This document shows positions 12,601 to 30,350 of a stretch of 64,000 nt of DNA, piece after piece (positions within the stretch are counted from its first letter, which is position 1; each line of letters starts with the position of its first letter). Under the pieces are notes generated by a model. The model did not search any database, was not told the origin of the DNA, and worked only from the letters and a program-made list of their open reading frames with translations. Source of the stretch: Spirodela intermedia (lineage: Eukaryota > Streptophyta > Magnoliopsida > Alismatales > Araceae); assembly GCA_902729315.2 (NCBI GenBank), contig LR746281.1, positions 129,001-193,000 on the forward strand, given 5' to 3'. A program made the translations under genes and the position numbers.

Positions 12601-14681
12601 ACTTATCCTACTAACACATACTTTGAATTTTCTTCACGAGATGCCAACCCGCTTGACTCAGGTGCAGGTGTTCCTGGCTGCCATTAAAAATCAAAATTAG
12701 ATCAAGACAGAAACTGATTGGGCCGTGTGAAAAAGATACACTGAATCTAAATCAAAACTGCATGCTGGTACCTTATAAAGGACGATTGCTTTTGCGGCAT
12801 CTGCACTAATCACAGACTTACTCCCTGATCAAAACATCAAAGAGATTAATGAGCTTGCAAACATATAACAGGAAATAATAATAAGGCACAATTTAGCAAA
12901 TGTGTTCCCAATGTTTCAGGAAATAAAATCGCATAGGAAGAAACACTAATGGAGATACATTGTGGTACGTTTCTCTTGATATTATTTGGATTTGGTTTTT
13001 TATCATTTATTTCTCCCCCCATTACACAGAAAACATACACACTCCCAAAAAGAATGAAACTTTATTTGTCTGCAAACAGGAAAGTCATTAGCTGCGAAGA
13101 TATTCTGGTCATAACAGAAGGAGATCACAAGGGCATTAAGGACAGATAAGAAGAACAAACTGGAACGGTCCACGTCACATTACTCCTGCCTCTGAAAGAG
13201 ACAGTAACATAAGTCACTTCACGTACCTCCAGAATGCTCCACCGATCTTGATTGATCTTCCTCGACCTGATGGACACACGGAAACAGAGAGATGATGCGC
13301 CGAACTACAAACAACCAGAGGAAGGATTGTCTCTAGTACTCACAGAGCTTGATTGCAAAATCTCGTTGCCTTGCATAGCAATGCCTTCCTCAATCTGAAA
13401 AATTTCCGATTCAATTGTATTCACTCGTTCCAGGACCTCTGGTGTGCTCACGAAACGAACAAACCTGATTTGACAAGTTTTGTTTTGGATAAAAATGTCA
13501 CGATAACAGCCTTTTCCCAGAAACCAAGATGCACAACACCAAAAGTGCTTAGTTGTAGACCTCTCGACTGTCCCCTTTGTGAACCATGGAGCATCAGCTC
13601 CCAGCTCGGGTTCAAGTATGATGGAATAGCCACCCTTTGCAATCTGATCTTTAGCCGTTTTCAAGTGGTCAAGAAATGGGTTCAATAACCCCGTTGCGAT
13701 TTTCTCCGTCTTTCCATTTGCTTTGATAACCAAGTCACACCTGAGGAACAGGGAACGCGGTGACTGACTAACTCAACACAAAATACATTCAATTCGGACG
13801 TAAAAAGCCTGAGAACCAGGTCGAGCGCAAGCTTCTGTACGGGGAACAGCTGGCCCCGTCAGGGAACCTGTTCGGGGATCTCAGCCCTTCATTCGCGAGA
13901 TTGTTGGGAGGGGGGGGTGAGAGGATGGGGTCCCGGAGGGATAATCAAGGTCCTCGTCAGACCAGACCACTTTTCCAAATCTTAGCACGGATTATGGCGT
14001 AACAACGTCAAACCGACCGGGAAAAACTAGCGACGCAAGATCTAACGTCGGTGAAAACTGAGGAGGAGCTTTAACACGAAAACTGCATGTCACCCATTGG
14101 ACGTCAAGCAGATTTGGAACTACATCAAGCAGAGGAAGAAAATTGATTTGGAAAATAATTCTGCAAGATATGACGGCAGCATTCTTCTTCTGAGAAATAA
14201 TTCAACTCCCAACCAGAGGAAGGAAATTGAAGAAACGCCCGAAACTTCGAATCAGAAATTCGAGAAATTCCTTAAAAACCTGACCAATGGGGAAAACGTT
14301 AACATCGGCCAAGCCAAGTATCTAAAGGCGGGACCAAATAAGACGTACAAATCCGAGATGCGTAGAACGCATGTCCCCGATCATCGTCACGTTTAAATCT
14401 AGAGCAAAAGACTGGGCTGCTTGGGCGAAAATGACCACACCGTGGCATCAAACTAAGGCTCCTTCTCATTGAGCAAAAGCCGGAAAAAAAACTGTAAATC
14501 TTCAGATTTCCCCAGATCAAACGGCGCATTTCAGCCCAAGAAGAATCAAATCAACCTCCTCCACATCGTCGCAGCATCGCACCCCAATTCTCGAACGCGA
14601 TCCACCTCTGTGTGGAACTCACCTGGTCCGGGTAGGAGTGAGCTGGAACACGACCGAATCGAGCAGAGCCTCCGACTTCAT
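6612..14681 (-). CDS. COP1-interacting protein-related protein (CIP7/At1g72410-like)
   Basis: Relatives of the COP1-interacting protein CIP7 act in light-dependent gene expression; the biochemical role of this subgroup is poorly known. Thirteen exons: 14681-14623, 13740-13561, 13464-13344, 13266-13227, 12824-12772, 12677-12622, 12247-12095, 11972-11719, 11364-9749, 8909-7875, 7508-7166, 6909-6835 and 6682-6612. They join in frame to 1351 residues. The conserved N-terminal domain reads [75 protein letters not shown] and [14 protein letters not shown]. Exon 9 is a long Ser/Lys/Glu-rich, probably disordered region beginning with a Pro/Tyr-rich stretch. Exon 10 opens with [19 protein letters not shown]. 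Near the C-terminus come the basic [15 protein letters not shown] (about 1260-1274) and a final [10 protein letters not shown] motif. ATG is chosen because MKSEALLDS fits the family start. All junctions are GT-AG. Confidence 0.92.
7073..7148. repeat. G-run plus AAGGC tandem repeat inside intron 11 of the COP1-interacting-protein gene
   Basis: On the plus strand a nearly unbroken run of about 20 G (7073-7092) is followed by about five copies of the pentamer AAGGC (7125-7148). In gene orientation these become CCTTG repeats and a C run, starting about 17 bases after the exon 11 donor at 7165. The position so close to a splice donor is the notable feature; length is probably variable between individuals. 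Confidence 0.8.
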
Positions 14682-16335
14682 TGCAGCGGCAAGGGGGCTA
14701 CCTTCTCCTCACCCCCTCTCCCCCCCCTCCCCCGGCGACGGTGAGGACTTTGGGATCTCCGAGCAGACCCCGGAGGCACCGACGGGTTCCGCCCGAACAG
14801 CGCCGCCCCCACTGGAATGCGTTCGTTCCACTCCCGAAAGCGAGGCTTTAACGGCGGAAAATTAAAGCAAATAAAATAAACTGAGCATATGATAAATAAA
14901 TGAGAGCGAGAGAGAGAGAGAGAGGAAAGAGCGGGGGGTGGGGGTGGGGCCCGTTGGAGGGAAGGAAGGGAGGGAGTGACAGCGCAGGGAGACGAGGAGA
15001 TGGAGGAGCGGAGCTTTTAATGGCGTCCGAATATCATCAGCAGCAACAGAGCAGCGGGGAGAGGAACAAGGAAAATGGCGGGGAGAAAAAGAGGGGAGCT
15101 TGGGGTGGGGCGGCTCCCGATTCTGCGTCCGATTCCGATTCCGGCCGGCCGACGCCACCACACTACTGAGAGAAGTAGAGTGGCTAGCTGTTGCCGCCGC
15201 CCGGCGGGGCCCAGCCGACAGGCTGCTTTCATTAAGTAAGCCACAGTTCCCTTCATTACCGCGATAATATTCTGATGACCAGATATTTTATAAATTATTA
15301 GAAACCTCCCCCCAATCGACGGCCGTTTCACTCCGGAGCTGGGGAGTCAACTTAAACTGGATCCAGCAGAGTGGTCCCCCCCCCCCCACTGAAGAAACGG
15401 GGGCCCGTCCTACCTGTCGGCGACGAGGGCCAGCGTGGCATTTCGTGTCCCGTATAGAGGCTCTGGAATGACGACAATGCCCTCCGCCTCCTCCTCCCCC
15501 CGGTGATGGGTGGATCTATCGAGGCCGTCCGTCCATGCATCCGGAGATCTGATCGGTGCAATCAATCATTGCCTGATTCCGTCGATTCCCGGGCGTAGCA
15601 GGCGAAGAATGTTCCCATCCGCCGATCGTACCCCTCTCTCTCTCGCTCGCTCTCACACTTTCTCACATTAGAGAGAGAGAGAGTCAACAGTCGATTCACG
15701 GTGGTCAACGGCTGCCACGTCGCTACCGGCTCGTCACGCTCCGGTGCTGCAGCGGGAGGGCGACAGTCCGTCCGCCGGCGCGGCCGCCGACCTGAGGATA
15801 AGCTCACCTCCCCTTCTCGACGTTGACCCCGCGCCGACCGGGAGGTGGATGGGGTGGGTCCCCTCCCAGTCAACGGTCGCAGCCGCCGCCGTCTTAGAGC
15901 AAGAGGAGAGCTGCCACAGATCCGCACACTGCTCCTGATGCTTATGTTTGTCGGAGGACCGACCACATTTGGTTGGGCTCCCGCGACAATATGGGCCTAA
16001 GCTTCCGGCCCAGCCCGTTGACAGATCCGACTGGAATCTTACGTTCAGCCCCTCGCGCTGGAACAAATTGGTGAACGAATCCTCCTCTCCCCGAAGGACC
16101 GCGTCCAACGGTCTGACCCGAATCGCGCGTGGGGCCCGCTGTCGATATCCGGTTGCAAGTCAGCGGCATCTTCCCGCGAAGAAGAGTCCCCGCTGGCCTC
16201 CGGCGCGCGGTCTTCCTCCCCCCTCGCCTCCGGCGTATGTACTCTGCTTCGGCGGTGATCCTCCCCGCTGGGTTCAAGTAGATCCCCGTCCGTGCCCTCG
16301 TGATCACTGCAACTGCTTCTCCTTTCTTTTCGGGC
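14682..16335. other. Divergent promoter region between the COP1-interacting-protein gene and VPS2
   Basis: About 1.65 kb, GC-rich, holding the 5' regions of both genes. GA/CT-rich patches lie at 14908-14928, 15625-15650 and 15669-15685, of the kind often found in plant core promoters and leaders. No protein family was recognised. A 49-codon ATG frame at 15020-15169 is polar and low-complexity and is not called as a gene. Confidence 0.45.
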
Positions 16336-19300
16336 ATGGAATTCCTCAGGAAGAAGCTTAATCCCCGTGGTATTCATCAGGCCTCAGCTCCCTGCCAGCT
16401 GGTTCCGATTTCTTTCTTTCTGCCAATTTTTTGGATTCATCTCATCTCTTGTATTCTCTTGGTGATCGGGAAATCTTTGCTCGGCATCTCTCACTCTCTC
16501 TCTCTCTCTGCCTGCGTGGGCATGTGATCAGAATCCTCGTCGTATTGTTCCGCGGCTAGATCGTGATCGGGGAATTCTTCCCTTCCTCCTCCTTTCCCTC
16601 TTGTGTAGCGTCCTGTTCACGTTCTTTCTTCAGTTTCCTGTCGAGCAATTCCGATCAAACGAAAAATGAAAATTTCTCACGTCTGCGGCTGGAATTTTCT
16701 CGCTTCCCTAATTTCGAATTCCTCGCTCGCCGCTGGAATTCTCTTATGCTTCCCTATTTTCTTTCCACATATGCATCCATGCTTATTTACGCCACAGATT
16801 CCGCGTTTATACTAGCTCTTAGATTTTTCCCTCAGGCAGGTACAACTCGCACAGCTTCATCAGGCTCCGCCTTCTCTATCTGACTACGGCTGACCCCTTC
16901 CTCACCCGTTTCATTGCAGAGGCGTTCAGAGAAAGCAAGCGAGAGATGACGAAGGCAGCGAGAGGTATCTCCAATCAATCCGTATTACATTTTTTAAATC
17001 CACGTTCCGTTCGAGAAGACTCCGATTTCATCCGTATCTGATCGCAAACTGTCTGTCGATCATTGACGACGGAGGACCGTACCCGGAGCAACCTCCAATG
17101 GATGTCGCTGTACGGATATTGCGTGTTTTGTCTGTAATCTATTCCATCTCTTAAATTCGCTGAGTCACGGACACTGGAGGACATGCGATTCCATCCATCG
17201 TCTCTCGCGGTGCGCTGGTTTGAACCCTGATGCGAAGCTTTTTTGCTTTCTTTTTCGATCCATCTAGTGATAATTATGCGTCCACATGAGAACCAGAAAC
17301 GTCCGCTTAGGGGCGTCATGCTCGTCCTAGAGAACGGAAATGATGCTTATCTAGCAATCCATTCAGCAGATCGGCAAGCTCGTTCCCACGCTCACCATCG
17401 CTCTCTTCTTTCGATTGTGTTTTCAGGTTTGGAGCGGGAGATCGGAACTCTGCAATCGGAAGTGCGTTTTTCCCCCCTCTTTACACCTCTTTCGCATTCA
17501 ATGGAGTAACAGCCAGTGTGTCCGGAGTTGGTCCCTCAGAGAGACCAGCTTCTTCTTCTTCTTCTTCTTCTTCTTGGCACACATCGAATGAACTATGTTC
17601 TTATCCGCCAACATTCTTATCTCGTGAGGCCTTGGCCAGATCTCCTGCCATCGCAGCTACCTTCGATCGACCCTTGTTGATAGATAGTTGATGTTAGGCA
17701 GATGGGTGGTCGAAAAACTCTGCCGATTATCAGATTAATCGGCCAAGTGTTCGACATGAGGATGTTGATGATGAGTTATATTTCTCTAATTTGCATATAC
17801 CATCACAGTCATGTGGTGTTCGAATTGATTGATGAGAGTTGATAACTACTGGAGAAATTACTCATGGTTGGTCTAACGACAGATATATAATTTATTTATT
17901 TATTCTGACAGGAGAAAAAGCTCATTGCCGAGATAAAGAGGACCGCAAAACCTGGAAATGAGGTGGCTCAGAGATCTCCATCGTCACAATTAAAATATTT
18001 AATCATTTTCCATCTATCCCATTTTTCCTTGTTTCATTTTTGGGTATGGGACTATTCGTGTGCCTGAAGAAAAGCTCTGTCTTGTGCAGGCTGCAACCAG
18101 AAATCAATGCCGTCAGCTCGTCACGCTAAGGCAAGGGATAGCCAAATTGCAACGTAGTCGAGATCAAATCCGAGGCGTTGCGACTCGCACACAGGTAAAA
18201 AGTGCATTTCTTCCTCCACAGTCGCTAGTTGGAATAGCTCTGTCATTCCGGTTTGCTTTTACGATTGCAGGCTATGCATGCCAGCACTGCCGTGGCTGTT
18301 GCCATGAAGAGTGCAGCTAAGGCAATGGGAATTATAAATAAGGTATGATTTTCACCACTTGTGACTTTAATCCTTCTGTAAGTGTATCTTTTGCGATTTG
18401 AATGACATTTTTTCATGCCACCTATTCAACGGGATGCTCCCATTTTGTCAACTAAACTTCTCGAGTTGAATAACTTGGGAGTTTTGTTCCAGTATGATTT
18501 TTTCTTTAACCATACAGATCTGCTTGCAGAAAATGGAGCCAGAAAAGCAAATCAAGGTGATGCAAGAATTTCAGAGGCAGTCAGCTCAACTGGATATGAT
18601 GGTACGTAATTCCTACCTTTTCTTAAATGAATCGCATGACACTGAATAGATGATGATGATAAGAGTAATAATAGTATTAACTATGATCATAGGTTGGGTA
18701 AAGAAAATTTAAATGCGCCTTATTTTGACAATATGGTATTTAATTTAAAAAACTGAAATTTTAATATAGCCTTCAGACCTGTGAGAATTAAATCTCCTGG
18801 AATCCACTCTGAGAAGCTTCTGTCGTTGTTCAACAACGAATATGGCATAATTTTATGCGTATTGATGGATGATTTATCCAGCGCCGACCAGAGAGCATAT
18901 GATATGCCTCATCACACGCTAAAAAACTTCTTTTGAAATTCATACATAAGTTTATTGGCAGAACGACTAATCATATATAAATGCTAACAAAGATTATTCG
19001 GCTTGCATTAATGTATCAGAGTGAGATGATATCAGACTCAATTGATGATGCCCTGGATACTGATGAGACTGAAGAAGAGGCTGAAGACTTGACCAATCAG
19101 GTATATGGCCAGTTCAGAATCTTATTCGGTTGGAATTCATCAACTTTTAATCACATGATAGTTTATTCACTCATCAATTTCTCAACGTATCTTGTTTTTG
19201 TATTTTTTTTCTCTGATCTTTTCGCAGGTGCTTGATGAAATTGGAATTGACATATCATCTCAGGTTAACCTTCCAAACCGTTTTCATATAAGCATTTTTT

Positions 19301-20379
19301 CTTTTTTTTCTTTTTTTGTTGCTAAGCCGGTAGTTGAAATTCTTGATAGTTATCCTCCGCACCAAAAGGAAGAATTGCAGCAAAGAAGATTGATGACGCT
19401 GGAAGGTATTACCTACCTTTTTATTTCTTCACTTATTTTGATTTCATTTTATCTTTTTTTTCTACGTGCTCATTATAATATGTGAGTTGATTGCTTTTTA
19501 TTCCCTTCTCTCGTCGTACTTTTCTTAAAAGAATACCGAGGTTCTGTCAAGTATCCATGACAAACATAACTAAAGTCATCATTGTTTACATGGTGGATTT
19601 AACGAAGAAATAACGAAATCAGTACCACTGAAGGGCGAATAAAGGTTAAATGAGAAAAAGGCAATGCTGTGTGTTTTTGATTTATGAAGAATGAAAGAAA
19701 GAATGTCCATACTCCTGTTGAACAATGCATTTCCAACTGTCCACTGCTTTTAATCATGAGAACTGGGCATCTATATCTTCGAGTTGACAGTGCAGTTTTT
19801 TCTGCCATCTGTGTTGTGATTTCGTGCTTTCTTTGTCAACTTTGAAATAGTTATCCTTCTCTGAGATAATATCAAATTGAAATAAACTTATGAATATTTT
19901 ACACACAAAAACCACCTGTCGCAAGCTCAAAAATTGTAAGAGAATTATCACCACTTGATATCTGCCAGTGGATTATAGAACAGATTCAACACTTGATAAC
20001 TGATCGGAAGGACCTCGTGAAATTTTTGTGTGGTTTGCCCACAAATAAACTATGCCATCAGCTCCCTCCCAGTATATTTGTGTGGTTTATATTTTTGAAT
20101 GGGGGGGTTATGGCTTCTCGCTGATGATTACCCCATCAACTGTCAGTGATTTCTGAATATGTTTCTGACTATTCCCGATGAGCGTTCTTGATGTTGGCTT
20201 TGGAACCTACCTCTCTGCCGGTTATCATGAATGCTTGTCTAACGCCCTGTTCATCCTCGTCTTTCTTCCCCACCAATCAATCTGTCATGTGGGCTTCATT
20301 GATCTGGGCCATTTGAAAACATTTCAGTTCAGAGGTGGACGAGCTTGGAAAGAGGCTGACGGCGCTCAGAAACCCTTGA
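16336..20379 (+). CDS. VPS2: ESCRT-III subunit VPS2 (CHMP2-like, VPS2.2/VPS2.3 type)
   Basis: Part of the ESCRT-III filament that buds and cuts vesicles into multivesicular bodies. Eleven exons: 16336-16369, 16920-16964, 17427-17461, 17912-17962, 18090-18194, 18271-18342, 18530-18601, 19020-19100, 19228-19263, 19350-19405 and 20328-20379. They join to 212 residues, usual for the family. Landmarks: MEFLRKKLNPREAFRESKREM (basic N-terminal helix), GLEREIGTLQSEEKKLIAEIKRTAK, QLVTLRQGIAKLQRSRDQIRGVATRTQAMHAS, VMQEFQRQSAQLDM, the acidic MISDSIDDALDTDETEEE, LTNQVLDEIGIDISSQLSSAPKGRI, and a terminal SSEVDELGKRLTALRNP. The last matches the MIT-interacting motif bound by the VPS4 ATPase (SKD1). All introns are GT-AG. 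The SSEVDEL end recalls Arabidopsis VPS2.2, but 2.2 and 2.3 cannot be separated by eye. Confidence 0.94.
17549..17575. repeat. (CTT)n microsatellite in a VPS2 intron
   Basis: About nine uninterrupted CTT units between VPS2 exons 3 and 4. It is non-coding and likely to vary in length. Confidence 0.9.
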
Positions 20380-21171
20380 GCCGAGCGTTTTTCCCGTCCC
20401 CAGGATTTGGCGCAAGATTGTGTGGATAGATATCACGGACTCCACCCCCCCACCCCCCCTCGATGTGTGTGCTGCGGAGCCATCCCACCAGGCTGTTGGG
20501 GCTGCAGCCATTAGAGGAGCTCCTATCTATCTATCGCCCAAAGACAGTGGAGCGGCGCGGTGGATGAGCCGTATGGCGATCAGCCATCCCACCAGGGCAG
20601 CAGAGTGATGTCATACAAATGCGAGTTCTTCTTCTCTGTGCTCTTCACCTCCCCGCGGCGCCGCGGTGTATCTCTTCTTCTGAGAGGAATCGGGGCACGT
20701 AAATCTTCTAAACCTCTGTATATATATATGCGCATGTACATACATATATACGTATATGTGATGTGGGATGGGATGGGGGTCTGGGGAGTAGAGAGGAGGC
20801 GGGGCAGACACAGTGGGTGAGGAGGCAGGAATTTTCCTAAATTTCCACTGAGCTCCCAATCCGGAGGCGACCAAATACTGTGATCAAAGTCAACGGTGGG
20901 GGGTTGAAAGTCCACGACACTTTTTTTTTTTTGTTCTTTTTCTTTTTTACAGCAGGAACTTACTGAAGAGCCCGGTCGGGGTCCAACACACCAGGAAAGT
21001 CAAACAAGAAGCCCGGTCGGTCTTTAGGCGGGCGCTTTGGAAACACGCCGGAGGAAGTTAAGGCACTCATTCGCCGCCTCTGACATTGGGGCGGGACGGT
21101 GAAGAACACTCGCGAGAAGCCTTCCTCCTCAGTAATGGAGGGAGGGAGAGAGAGAGAGAGAGTCACGATCG
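20380..21171. other. Convergent intergenic region between VPS2 and casein kinase 1
   Basis: About 0.8 kb between two 3' ends. It contains a C-rich patch at 20443-20460, a TA/CA-rich patch at 20718-20760 and a T run at 20920-20950. A GA run at 21143-21161 ends a few bases before the kinase stop codon. Nothing coding was recognised. Confidence 0.5.
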
Positions 21172-27094
<5,923 letters not shown>

Positions 27095-28920
27095 GATTGG
27101 AAATTGTCCGAATATACGGCAAAGGCGACGTAATTACCTTTCAACAACCAAGCATTCAAGCAGCCTAGGAACAGAATAGCATGAACGCCTAAAAATCGAC
27201 GCAAGCACACCGGCTTTTCACCTCAATCACGTGCGACGTCCTAATCCTCAGGATAACTGCAGGCTTCCAACGATCAGCAGCAAACAAACCGACCACCCAT
27301 AATAACTCTTTCACTCTTGCAATCCCTGATCCCCAAAACTCGAGCGACCGGAAGCCTACATTAACTCAGAGTCGGAACTGGAGACCCACTCTAGAGCATC
27401 TCAATCCTCCGCGTCCCGATGTCGGGCTACCCCAGACGCACGCGGACAATCACCATCGTTGCCAACATTTCCCCGTCTCAGAGCCATATCGATCAATCAG
27501 AAGGAACATACTGGCCGCCCACAAACGCTCCCCGTTCCGGCGGGAACGGATCCAGGCTTTCTCTCAAAATTCCACGACGTGCCCGATCAATCAAGCGAAG
27601 CACCGACTTCCACCACGAGACGGATCCCAGAAGGCATCACCCAGCGTCGCGCTGCCACCGCCACTGGCCCGTTCTACCGCGCGGATCGGCCGGAGCGACC
27701 CTTCGCGGAGATATCGCGCCGAATGATCCTCCCGATATTTGCCATTTACCGGGTGGGACAAGGAGCGACTGCCGCAAACATCTCCACCAGCGACAGAGAG
27801 AGAGAGAGAATAGACAGCTTTCCTACCTCTCCGTTCCTCATAATCGAACTGCTTTAATAAAAAAATATTTGCCAAATAAAAAGGCGAGGAGGAGCAAGGG
27901 GTGAGAGACCGTGGGCCCCGACGCTTCGGCCGACAGAACGTATCGGCCCAGCCCGCCGGCTCGCACTCACGTGGGAACCCGCCATCGCCGGATGCCGATC
28001 CAACGTGGAGGAGGACGACCACTGGGTCCCACTGGTTGACCGAGTCGCCGACCTTATAAGACCGTCGCGTAATAACCAGCTGCCGGAGATCTCCGGGGAG
28101 TCCCAGAAAGGACAAGCCTTTTTTCGCCGCTGGAACCCCCCAAAACCCGCGTCCTCAACGATGCATGCCGTCGGAGGCACGCGAGAGGAGACGTCGGCGT
28201 CTCTGAATTGGACCAGGAGGAGACGCGCTGGCCGAGGAGAGCTGAGCTGAGCTGAGCGAGAGAGGACTCCTTCGTCAGGGGAGAGCATCGGAGGCTCGAC
28301 GTTGGCGCCGGTTTCTCGATCGAACCGCATGCCCCATACGGTGCTGGACGCGACAAGGAAGGCGGTCATGAAGTTCTTCCTCCACTCCTCGGAGCCCGCA
28401 GGATCCATGGAGAAGGAGCCGCAGGGCGGAGGCGGAAGGTAGAGCAGGCGGCGTTCTGCTACTCCTGGGGCATGCAGCGGCAGACGCCCCGGTGGGAGCC
28501 CCACGGCATGGTGGAGATGCAGGCGTAGGGATTGAGCCTAGACCCCCCGTCATCCATCCCCTCGCGGTTAGCATCAAACTCTCCGGATCTGGATTCCAGT
28601 TGCTCCTTCGGGTGCTTCCTGCGTGTTTTCTCCGATCGGTAAGAGTCTTTGGAAGCTGCTTTATTATTATCATTATTATTAATATTATGCACAAGCTCGG
28701 GGGCATAGCTCACAGGAACAGCAGCGTAGAGGGTAACAACAGATCTCCATCAACTGGTACCACTATCCACAAAAACTACAGACCATCTTAAACGCAAGCA
28801 ACTACACCACAGGGGAACTCTCTCATCTTCTTCTTCTTCTTCTTCCTCTTTTTCGCCGCTTGGCTACGTCCAAGTCCGGATCATCAGTCGGCGGGGGTGC
28901 CCATCGCGAGAGTGCTCCGC
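27095..28920. other. Region between the casein kinase 1 start and the HPt stop
   Basis: About 1.8 kb that should hold the kinase promoter and leader and the HPt 3' UTR, both on the minus strand. Long open frames occur (for example 27854-28504 minus), but no family motif was recognised in any. A short GCTGA repeat lies near 28241-28256 and small CTT and ATT runs at 28829-28848 and 28663-28688. Confidence 0.4.
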
Positions 28921-30350
28921 CTACCGCAGCATCTGAAGGAAGAAAAGACACCTCCGATGCAGAGCGACGGCAGGAGAAGGAACTAAGTCGAATGGAATGG
29001 CGTCTTCCTGGCTCCGGCGAGGAACCTTTTTTTCGAAAGAGACGAACGCACCTGGAAATAGGCCTCCAGCTTCTGCCTCAGAGCAGCATGCTCACTCTTG
29101 ATCCTCCGAAACGAAGCCAGGCATCTGCATGACGACGAAATGAGAAACATCACAGATGGAAAGAACAAGCAGCCGCCATCACTGTTAGAGTGAATGAGGG
29201 GGGAGACGGGGATGAGCGCCGATACCCCTGGGCGTTTCTCTGGCTGTAGTATTCTCTGAACCTTGAGCACTCGTTTCGCACCCTCACCGCTCCGATGCTG
29301 CCATCAAGGAAGAAAATATCGTCATGCTTCCCAGCATTTTCGCGGAATATCTTCAAATGAGTAGCCTTCTTTCCTGGGTTTCCGTCCCACAGCCGATCTG
29401 TGAGTGGAATCTGGACCCATTTCATCCCATTACTCAGCATGGGATGTAATTGCAGATGGGCACGAGCTAGTCACTCTTCGTGCGCCGTCCATCCAGAAAT
29501 TTATCCAGATGCAGAAGAAGCCGCAGAGCACAACTCCTTCAAATAGCGCGTTGAGTGTTTTCTGGGAAAGGAAAGGAATACTACATTCTTGAATTGAACT
29601 TCAAGAAAAGCGCTCTTGGCCTCTCTTACCTCGAGCAGCTGCCCTTGAGCTGATAAATCAGTTCGTCCAATCTGGTGAGATTGTGAGGAACGTTCTCCCT
29701 GGCGGCAACAGATTGCGGGCGATTATATCCTTTGCGGGAATCGGAAAGACGGTCACGGAATGAAGAAAAACATCATGCGGCATGCGAATACTCACAGAGT
29801 CTGCTCAACACTGACCATCAGTCTGGCGGAGTCCCTGAAGAACGAATTCACGACTTCCTCCACGAAATTCGGGCTTAGATCATCTTGCAGTTCTTCCAGC
29901 TGCCGAAACTGCTCGTCCAGGAATCCCTGTTTCGATGGTTGAAAATAGAGGTTAGACACAGAACGAGGACGCGGAAGGCCTGTGCCTTCGAGAGAAATAA
30001 ATTAGAATGCAGTTCATAATGCCGGATCCCAGGGGAAAGAAATCTGCGCTCAACTAGGTCAGAAGATGGTCTGCGCTCGCCGAGGCTCATGCCTCCAAGG
30101 ACAAAAGAAAAGCACAAGAGTATCAGTAGATAGATTCATGCATCATGCAGTGGGCAGCAGTGGAAAGGGAACCCTTTCCTCCTTTCTGCTATTTCATGGT
30201 GCGTTCGGCTTAAGACCTCTTTCCGCCAAAACGATCTGAGAAGAAAATGCGATGAACGCATGGACACGATCGAATTAAGCCCTTCCGCACCTGATCGAAG
30301 AGGCTCTTCTTCACGCCGGCAGCCTCGCAGAAGGCCCGAGAGCGCTCCAT
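28921..30350 (-). CDS. Pseudo histidine-containing phosphotransfer protein (His replaced by Tyr)
   Basis: HPt proteins (AHPs) carry phosphate from cytokinin receptor kinases to response regulators through one His; versions lacking it block the relay. Six exons: 30350-30291, 29926-29796, 29698-29630, 29297-29226, 29124-29052 and 28932-28921. They give 138 residues, slightly short for the family. Landmarks: GVKKSLFDQGFLDEQFRQLEELQDD, PNFVEEVVNSFFRDSARLM, then YQLKGSCSSIGAVRV where active proteins read HQLKGSSSSIG, CSRFREYYSQRNAQGC and a final EHAALRQKLEAYFQ. The codon at the phospho-acceptor position (29655-29653) is TAT, Tyr79. The fold-defining Lys and Gly of QLKGS are kept, so this looks like a folded dominant-negative protein like Arabidopsis AHP6 (Asn there), not a decaying gene. 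The last exon adds only MLR and a stop; if intron 5 were retained the tail would instead be about 20 different residues. Confidence 0.92.

Noticed and set aside
15020..15169. Forty-nine-codon ATG frame in the divergent promoter upstream of the COP1-interacting-protein gene
   Set aside because: Polar low-complexity sequence with no family resemblance; length is within chance expectation.
27854..28504. Minus-strand open frame of 216 codons upstream of casein kinase 1
   Set aside because: No family motif, Ser/Arg-rich composition expected from GC-rich DNA, and it spans the presumed kinase promoter.
28328..28522. Plus-strand frames with KFFLHSSEPAGSMEKE and AFCYSWGMQRQ, considered as a small wound-response-like protein
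   Set aside because: The two pieces are in different frames with no convincing splice pair, and I could not match them to a known family.
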